A DNA stretch of 64,000 bases, taken from contig BRXU01000031.1 of the NCBI GenBank assembly GCA_030267565.1, positions 310,001-374,000 on the forward strand, read 5' to 3'. The notes under the pieces were generated by a model. That model did not search any database, had not been told where the DNA came from, and worked only from the letters and a program-made list of their open reading frames with translations. The translations under genes were made by a program, and so were the position numbers. Below, one piece after another: positions 58,901 to 64,000 of the stretch (position 1 is its first letter; every line of letters begins with the position of its first letter). This stretch comes from Pleodorina starrii (taxonomy: Eukaryota > Chlorophyta > Chlorophyceae > Chlamydomonadales > Volvocaceae).

Positions 58901-60999
58901 GGCGGGGCGGGGCGGGGGAAGAGAGGCGTGGCGGGGGAGAGGCGGGGCGGGGCAGGGCAGGCAGAAGCGGGATCGCGGAAACGGCAGGTAAATCGAGGGT
59001 GTGCGCTTCAGTGAGGAGTCGGGCGGGGGGAGGGACGCAAGTTGGCAGCGAGGTCGTACTGGCAACCCATCCCTGCAGACAGGCCCGCCAGCAACCCGGC
59101 CCAAACAACCTTCCCACAAACCCTAAAACCCTAAACCCTAAAACCCACAGCCAAAGTCCTTCAGCTACCGGTAATCCTCTACCAAGACGGGCCTCCAACC
59201 TTCACGACAGGTCAGACCTCCCCAACAACCCTACGGTACTAGGACATTAGGACAGACCCTCGGCTTCGCCTCAAAGTCACCGGCCCTTCCTCCCGGCACA
59301 CCCACCAGTGACTTTTCCTGCAGCCTCCCCAGCCGACCTCCCTGGATCGGCAGCACCGGCCACGAAGCCAGCTGCAGCACATCCCCATCCCCCCGCTCCG
59401 CCAGCCACGTCCACAGCGCCCGGATCCAATCCGCCGAAGGCTCCTCCTCCTCACCCTCCCCACGCTGCTGCGACTGCGCCTGCTGCTGCTGCAACTGCTG
59501 CGCAGCCGCAGCCGTGGTGGATTGCTGCTGCGGCGGCGGCTGCGACTGCAACTGCGATTGTGACTGCTGCTGATCGGGTTGCTGCTGTTGCGTCTGCGGC
59601 GTCGATGGCGCGGTGACCGCTGCGGTGGTCGTTGCGATGTTGGACCGGCTTTCCTGAGCTGACGGCGCCGGCAGCTGGTCCTGCTGCTGCTGCTGCTGCT
59701 GCTGTTGTTGGTGGGCCCACTCGACCTCCGCCGCGCCCTGCCAGCTGGGCGGCAGCAGCAGCGGCAGCAGTGTGGAGTCCAGCAGGGCGGGGGAGAGGCG
59801 CTGCAGGTTGAACAGCCGCAGGTCCACCACCTGAGGGCGCGGAGGGGTTGGGCGCAGGGTGAGGGTGAGGGTGAAGGTGTGAGGGTGACGGTCTGTGAGT
59901 TTGTTTGAGGGTGAGGGTGAGGGGATGGGGCGCAACCCAACGGGATCGGCTGCCGGTGAGAATTCGGGGTGGGAGGTGGGAGGTGGGTGATGCGACGCCG
60001 AGCAAACGTGCCTTCGCCGCCGACGCTCCACAAGGCACAACGGCGGCGCGCTGTCCTCCGTATTCGCTGTTACTCCGCTCCCCCCCTGGCGCGGCCCCCC
60101 TGGCGCGGCCCTCCGACTCCCCGAATGCGAAACCCCCGACCCTGGCCCCAGCCACGACTGACCCTGACACTGACTCCTGACACTCACTGACGGCCAGCTG
60201 CTGCTGCTGGATACCCCGTCTGCTGTCCCCTTCCGGAGGAGTCTGGAGCCCAATGTAACGCAAACCTCGTCCGGATCGCGCAATGTAAGGACCACACCAA
60301 CTGGCAGCAAACACCCCCTCCCGCGCCCTTAAACCCTAAAAACCCTAAAACCCTAAACCCCTCTTACACCCACCTGCTGCAGCAGCTCGACCAGGGCCCC
60401 CGGAAGCGCCGGCGCCAGGCACCTGCCGCGCAGTCCCGCCAGCAGCTCCAGCTCCAGCGACCCACGGGTCAGAACGTACACGTGCACACTGGCCGGCATG
60501 ACGAGATGGCGTCCGCGCGCCGACCTGCTGCCGGCTGCCGAGGCAGGTGGGAGCGCCTGCGTGCGTCCAGTCCAGAATGGGCAGATGAGATGGGGTTGGG
60601 GTTGGGGTTGGGGTTGGGGTTGGGGTTGGGGTTGGGGTTGGGGTTGGGGTTGGGGTTGGGGTTGGGGTTGGGGTTGGGGTTGGGGTTGGGGTTGGGGTTG
60701 GGGTTGGGGTTGGGGTTGGGAGTGACCTGTGGCTCCCTGGCGTCAACGCACATTTTCCAGGATGCAAGGGTATGTACTATGTAGTAAGCGGTTAAGCGCA
60801 CATCATGGAATGGAAGGGACAGGGCATACCAGGGCAGGGCGGAGCCGACCCTTCGCCGTTTGCAATGCAACGAGTGCAGGACACCCCCCGCATCCCAAAC
60901 CCCCCACCCTTGACGCCCCCACCTGCAGCCTCCCGACGGTTCCATCCGCGAGCGGCAGCAGCGGCAGCCCATCCAACTCCTGCTGCAACCTCTGCAGCG

Positions 61000-61033
<34 letters not shown>

Positions 61034-63831
61034 GTGTTGGTGTTGGTGTTGTTGCTGCTGATGCTGTTGATGATGCTGGCTATGGGCCGTCTGCTGCCCG
61101 ACTGCCGCCGCCGCCGCCGCGTCCAGGTCCGACAAACAATACCGCAGCAGCGCCGCGACGGCAGCCGTCAGCGGCGTCAGCTTCGCTTCCACCCCACCCT
61201 CCTCCTCCGCCGGCAGCGGCTGCGGCAGCAGCTGCCCCTTGGGCGAGTCGGCGGCGGCGGCTGCCGCCGCCGCCACCGCTGCCGCGGCGGCGGTGCCGAT
61301 CTGCTGCGACACCATCGCGCCGTCGCCGCCGGCGGCTCGCAGCATCTGCGCCAGGTGGCGGCGGACGTGGTGGGGTGCCACGGCGGTGGCTCCGGGCACG
61401 CCACGCAGCAGGCTGGCCTCGGCGGCGGGAGGCATGGAGCACGCGAGGGGCAGGCCCAGCGCCACCAGCAGGTTTCGGAGCAGCGGCTCGGCGGCGCAGG
61501 CGGCGTCGGAGAACAGCGCCGACCTGCATTTGCCGGTGCCGTGGGGGAAGATTTGTGTGTGTGTGAGGGGGGGGGGTTGCAAACACACGCACTTCGCAAG
61601 TTAGCCCAAAAACGCCGGCCATGGGCCATACCCAGGGGCCATACCCATGGGCCATAGACCCATGGGCCATATACCCATGGGTCATAGACCCATGGGCCAT
61701 ATACCCATGGGTCATATACCCAGGGGTCATATACCCATGGGCCATATACGCATGGGCCATATATACCCATGGGCCACAGACCCATGGGCCCATATTCCCA
61801 TGGGTCATATACCCATGGGTCACAGACCCATGGGTCATACACCCATGGGCCATATACCCATGGGTCATATACCCATGGGTCACAGACCCATGGGTCACAG
61901 ACCCTTGGGTCACAGACCCATGGGTCATATACCCATGGGCCATATACCCATGGGCCATACACCCATGGGCCACAGACCCATGGGTCATGTACCCATGGGC
62001 CACAGACCCATGGGTCATATACCCATGGGTCATATACCCATGGGCCATATACGCATGGGCCATATACCCATGGGCCACAGACCCATGGGCCCATATTCCC
62101 ATGGGTCATATACCCCTGGGTCACAGACCCATGGGTCATACACCCATGGGCCATACACCCATGGGTCATATACCCATGGCGCCATGGGCCACAGACCCAT
62201 GGGTCATACCCATTTCTGTATGCACCCACCTCACCCACATGCTCAGCCAGCATGCCCCAGGTCGCGGTCGCGGTCACGGTCAACGCCAATAGCAACAGCA
62301 TTTTACACCCAGCACGTGTGAATAGCCGCCCAACCCACCGACCACCACTGCGCACCCAACCCCAGCACCCCAGAACCCCACCTGGGGCTGATCCAGCGGC
62401 CGCCCCCCGCGCGGGTCCACACAATCGGCAGTTCCCCCAGGTGGTGTTCGTACAGCGCCGAAACCAGGTGCGACCAGGGCTTGGGGGTGTCCAGGGAGGG
62501 CAGCAACCTGCGGCACCACCACACGGCGTTACGGCAAAGCGCGGGGGTATGAGCACGCGGGGGATACGCTGGGGGGTACGCTGGGGGGTACGCGGGGGTA
62601 CGCTGGGGGGGGGTACGCAGGGGTACGCGGGGCTGGTCATGAGGACAGCGCAGGAGGAAGCGGCGTCGGATGGGTGCGGTTCGGCGGCGGCGAGGGGGCT
62701 GCGGGAGGACGAAAGCCAACGACGATGACGAGTGGTTGGAATCGGAAGGGACCGATACGGGGTCCGAAACCGGGTTTGGTTGAGGGGTGATGCCCAATGC
62801 CCAATGATCAATGATGACCTCATGATGACGTCATGCGGAAACCGCCGCGCGTCAGTGCGCCGGGGCAGACAGGTGAAAGGTCGCGACCCGTCCACACACA
62901 CACACACACACATCCCTGTACACCGCTCACCTGTACAGCTGCTCGCCCGGCCCCGCCTGCTGCGCCACCGCCGCCAGCACCCGGCCGTAGCAGGGAGCCA
63001 GCGCGTCCGACATGAGCGCCACGTTCCAGCAGGAGCGAGCAGCGCCGGCGCCCGACATGTCGCCGCCGTACCTGCCGTGCGTGGGTGCGTGTGTACGGCA
63101 TTACGCGTCGTCGTGCACGGCAACCGCGGGGGACGTCAAACCAACTGAGAGTGCCCTCAAGGTGAAACCTCACTTGCTAGGGGGGCGCTAGGGGGGCGTC
63201 AAGAGATGACCGGAACCCGCAACCCCGCCACCCGCCACCCGCCCCGCTCCCCACCCCCCACACCACCCACCATATGTCTCTGCGGTTGCTGGACAGCTCA
63301 AAGTATCCGTTGACGTGCACCGGCAGACCCGTGCGGATGGGCAGCGGAAGGAAACAGAAGGCGCGGCCGTCCAGACCGCCGTCAGCACCGTTACCGCCCT
63401 TGACGGCCGCCGCCGCCACCATCGCCGCATCGTCGGCGTCAGCTGCCTCCGGTGCCAGACGCGCCGCCACACCGACCCACGGGACCATCTTGGTGCCGTG
63501 GTTTCGGAACGACTTGAGGGCCAGCTCCCGCGCGCCGCCGCCGCCCAGGGCGTTGCAGACCAGCCAACGCTCCGAAACCAGGGCCGCACCCGGGGCGGCG
63601 GCGTCGGCGACGATGGCGTTCCCCGCGCCCGGCTCCGCCGCGCCGGCGGCGGCAACGGCGGCGGCGGGTTCGCCATCGGCGCCGCCGCCGCCTGGCGGCG
63701 GCGCCGGGTCTGTTTGCATGTGCAGACGCATAAGGCCCATTTGGCTTGGCAGCGCCGCCGGCTGGGTGCTGGCGAGGCGCTTGTAGAAGGTGGGCAGGTC
63801 GGTGGGATCGGAGGGGCTCCCGGCGATGAAC
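38386..63831 (-). CDS. Giant sacsin-like protein with C-terminal RING finger (5' end outside window)
   Basis: At least 38 exons join in frame to encode about 4118 residues; the N-terminus lies beyond 64000. Signature blocks of the sacsin (SIRPT) repeat occur at least twice, e.g. [19 protein letters not shown] (63271 region) and [19 protein letters not shown] (51770 region). Others are [32 protein letters not shown] and [16 protein letters not shown]. The last exon is a C3HC4 RING. Human sacsin ends instead in DnaJ and HEPN domains; the plant sacsin-like RING protein (Arabidopsis AT5G23110, as I recall it) has this layout, so a chaperone-linked ubiquitin ligase is a reasonable inference. Exon coordinates are given in the part entries below. 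Poly-Ala, poly-Gly, poly-Pro and poly-Gln insertions interrupt domains. Two introns use GC donors (54470-54469, 49199-49198). Confidence 0.93.
39755..41207 (-). other. Conserved C-terminal region before the RING
   Basis: Exons 41207-40988 and 40710-39755. Landmarks are [39 protein letters not shown] and [15 protein letters not shown], then [19 protein letters not shown]. The last block resembles the region just before the RING in plant sacsin-like proteins. Poly-Ala runs encoded by GCC/GCG repeats at about 39960-40060 and 40380-40440 interrupt it. Confidence 0.85.
41380..47042 (-). other. Second sacsin repeat, C-terminal part
   Basis: Exons: 47042-46737, 46530-46187, 45925-45564, 45297-45110, 44826-44490, 44214-43986, 43728-43572, 43130-43011, 42698-42612, 42004-41906, 41651-41380. 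Phase is kept throughout. Landmarks are [93 protein letters not shown] and [16 protein letters not shown]. The second exon also encodes one of the in-exon palindromes (46346-46357). Confidence 0.88.
42254..42490. repeat. About 31-bp minisatellite (TACTACTGTGTACTACAGGG...), intronic
   Basis: Units built from tactactgtgtactacaggg and agctactgggg repeat about seven times with internal length variants in sacsin-like intron 42005-42611. Tyr-rich open frames here are translations of the repeat. Confidence 0.95.
47737..50615 (-). other. Second sacsin repeat, middle part with Arg/Gln-rich helix
   Basis: Exons: 50615-50556, 49374-49200, 48847-48702, 48377-48260, 47936-47737. The last has a charged repeat ([15 protein letters not shown]) then [17 protein letters not shown]. 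Exon 49374-49200 has a poly-Ala run and ends at a GC donor (CTGCAG then GCGAGC); no GT donor fits, and the downstream frame [11 protein letters not shown] supports it. The block [20 protein letters not shown] is typical sacsin-type sequence in character. Confidence 0.82.
50418..50473. repeat. CAC trinucleotide repeat, intronic
   Basis: About 18 uninterrupted cac units lie in sacsin-like intron 49375-50555. The His- and Val-rich open frames over it are not genes. Confidence 0.95.
50881..52287 (-). other. Second sacsin repeat, large central exon
   Basis: A 1407-nt exon encoding 469 residues. It includes [93 protein letters not shown] and [18 protein letters not shown]. The blocks correspond in order to the first-repeat exons near 63 kb. 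Poly-Ala/Gly/Pro runs separate conserved blocks. Confidence 0.92.
52388..54561 (-). other. Second sacsin repeat, degenerate Hsp90-type (GHKL) ATPase region
   Basis: Exons: 54561-54471, 54048-53862, 53640-53483, 53317-52388. The segment [20 protein letters not shown] aligns by eye with the sacsin ATPase motif (ELIQNADDAGAT then a strand), but the Mg-binding Asn is Val and the second Asp is Ala. [30 protein letters not shown] and [15 protein letters not shown] follow where family members have R-H-SLL, GPAL-YND and [22 protein letters not shown] matches the FDP-YL block. The fold is recognisable but ATP hydrolysis is unlikely. The join 54471 to 54048 needs a GC donor. Confidence 0.85.
54599..54680. 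repeat. GGAGGAGACGGG minisatellite, intronic
   Basis: Repeats of gaggagacgggga fill part of sacsin-like intron 54562-55013. Simple repeat only. Confidence 0.9.
56946..56967. repeat. Interstitial telomere-like repeat (TTTTAGGG/TTTAGGG), intronic
   Basis: Three consecutive units (ttttaggg, tttaggg, ttcaggg) lie in sacsin-like intron 56852-57308. Similar tracts occur in three other introns of the gene. Confidence 0.85.
57826..57945. repeat. AT-rich island in a GC-rich gene, intronic
   Basis: About 120 bp of nearly pure A/T, with ttaatt repeated, lie in sacsin-like intron 57802-58079. A simple-repeat expansion, an organelle-derived fragment or a small insertion could each explain it. Confidence 0.8.
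59117..59146. repeat. Interstitial telomere-like repeat (CCCTAAAA/CCCTAAA), intronic
   Basis: Four units with mixed 7- and 8-bp length lie in sacsin-like intron 58895-59305. The 8-bp unit TTTTAGGG is the Chlamydomonas telomere repeat and the 7-bp one is the plant type. Confidence 0.9.
60331..60361. repeat. Interstitial telomere-like repeat (CCCTAAAAA/CCCTAAAA/CCCTAAA), intronic
   Basis: Four C-strand units of variable A number lie in sacsin-like intron 59831-60373, close to its 5' splice site (13 bp from exon 60488-60374). Confidence 0.9.
60592..60720. repeat. TTGGGG hexamer array, about 21 copies, intronic
   Basis: A pure ggggtt array lies in sacsin-like intron 60489-60726 and ends 7 bp from the inferred exon 60776-60727. 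The unit equals the ciliate (Tetrahymena) telomere repeat; here it is internal to a gene. It encodes Gly-Leu or Pro-Thr dipeptides only as artefacts. Confidence 0.97.
61621..62212. repeat. CCCATGGG palindromic satellite, about 590 bp, intronic
   Basis: About 40 units of the form catatacccatggg(t/c) or cacagacccatggg(t/c) in tandem in sacsin-like intron 61524-62381. Each unit is centred on the palindrome CCCATGGG; many extend to GACCCATGGGTC. Unit order varies, which suggests repeated unequal exchange. Open frames on both strands ([15 protein letters not shown]) come from the repeat. Confidence 0.97.
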
Positions 63832-64000
63832 CTGGGGGGGCGGGGCACGGACGGAGGGGAGGGAGGGTTCAGGTCTTGGTGGGGATGAGAGAGAGGATGC
63901 CGCAGCGGAGGGTTTCAGGGGTTTTTAGGGGTTTATGTTGCGGGCATCGATTGGGGCCCTTGCTGCCGGTAGCACGGAACGCCGCAATTGCTGCTGCCGG
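63832..64000 (-). other. Intron or upstream sequence at the right edge
   Basis: This is the intron leading into exon 63831-63271 (acceptor CCCCCAG). It holds a telomere-like G-strand tract at about 63911-63935. The last 45 bases could belong to another exon, but no reading is supported. Confidence 0.4.

Larger units (their letters stand above)
55014..59830 (-). other. First sacsin repeat, C-terminal part
   Basis: Exons: 59830-59306, 58894-58706, 58434-58080, 57801-57309, 56851-56286, 56149-55534, 55322-55014. Landmarks are [106 protein letters not shown] and [15 protein letters not shown]. Several match blocks in the second repeat ([21 protein letters not shown]). Exon 59830-59306 carries long poly-Gln runs (CAG/CAA). 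Confidence 0.9.
60374..63831 (-). other. First sacsin repeat, central part (5'-most exons in window)
   Basis: Exons: 63831-63271, 63071-62931, 62507-62382, 61523-60923, 60776-60727, 60488-60374. The first has [32 protein letters not shown] and [19 protein letters not shown]; the second completes [18 protein letters not shown]; the third has [20 protein letters not shown]. The fourth carries a His/Gln run and poly-Ala. The 50-nt exon 60776-60727 ([15 protein letters not shown]) is inferred because it alone restores phase, so it is less certain. The matching GHKL ATPase region should lie just beyond the right edge. Confidence 0.88.

Noticed and set aside
60482..60784. Gly-Leu and Pro-Thr repeat proteins
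   Set aside because: They arise from the TTGGGG array in an intron.
61621..62212. CRISPR-like look of the regular array
   Set aside because: No unique spacers lie between repeats, units are about 14 bp and the context is a eukaryotic intron.
61621..62292. Long open frames on both strands made of [15 protein letters not shown] repeats
   Set aside because: They are translations of the CCCATGGG satellite inside an intron of the sacsin-like gene; all frames are open because the unit lacks stops.
38386..63831. Several separate genes, since many long frames begin with Met
   Set aside because: Splice sites join all 38 pieces in frame on one strand, and sacsin landmarks run in family order through to the RING.

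Overview
The window is nuclear DNA from a GC-rich eukaryote, very probably a volvocine green alga (the Chlamydomonas/Gonium/Volvox group). The evidence is intron-dense genes with GT-AG and some GC-AG junctions, a chlorophyllide a oxygenase gene with a plastid-type N-terminus, Ala/Gly/Gln-rich insertions inside conserved domains, TTTAGGG/TTTTAGGG-type repeats and many simple repeats. I cannot name the species. There is no rRNA, tRNA, CRISPR array or bacterial operon.

Five genes are supported. I read exon joins by hand, and reading frame is kept across every join, giving 84 introns within coding sequence. (1) 691-13664, minus: a 24-exon, about 1861-residue receptor-like membrane protein. It has a signal peptide, a bacterial-type branched-chain-amino-acid-binding-like ectodomain, a Cys-rich stalk, about eight membrane helices and a very long disordered tail. 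(2) 15244-22624, plus: a 15-exon, 937-residue protein with two tandem PstS-like (phosphate-binding) domains outside one C-terminal membrane anchor. Genes 1 and 2 diverge from one 1.58-kb intergenic region, so two cell-surface proteins built on different bacterial solute-binding folds may share control. (3) 26955-29090, minus: a small six-exon gene for a protein I do not recognise. (4) 31543-35032, minus: CAO, chlorophyllide a oxygenase, complete in six exons. (5) 38386 to at least 63831, minus: a giant sacsin-like gene. Thirty-eight exons lie in the window, encoding about 4118 residues. Its 5' end is beyond the right edge and it ends in a C3HC4 RING finger.

Between genes, 22625-26954 holds a GC-rich segment between CA tracts that may be a mobile-element remnant. 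The interval 36341-37588, downstream of the sacsin-like gene, is bounded by a perfect 22-bp inverted repeat and looks like a non-autonomous DNA transposon. Introns of the sacsin-like gene carry several tandem arrays: a TTGGGG array, a CCCATGGG satellite of about 590 bp, a TACTACTGTG minisatellite and short telomere-like tracts.

The observations I rate highest are: the architecture of genes 1 and 2 and their divergent pairing; a dispersed 12-bp palindrome (GACCC-RY-GGGTC) found in exons in all three reading frames, in introns and between genes, and locally amplified into the intronic satellite; and an apparently dead Hsp90-type ATPase fold in the second sacsin repeat. All boundaries come from reading by eye; no alignment, gene finder or transcript data were available.
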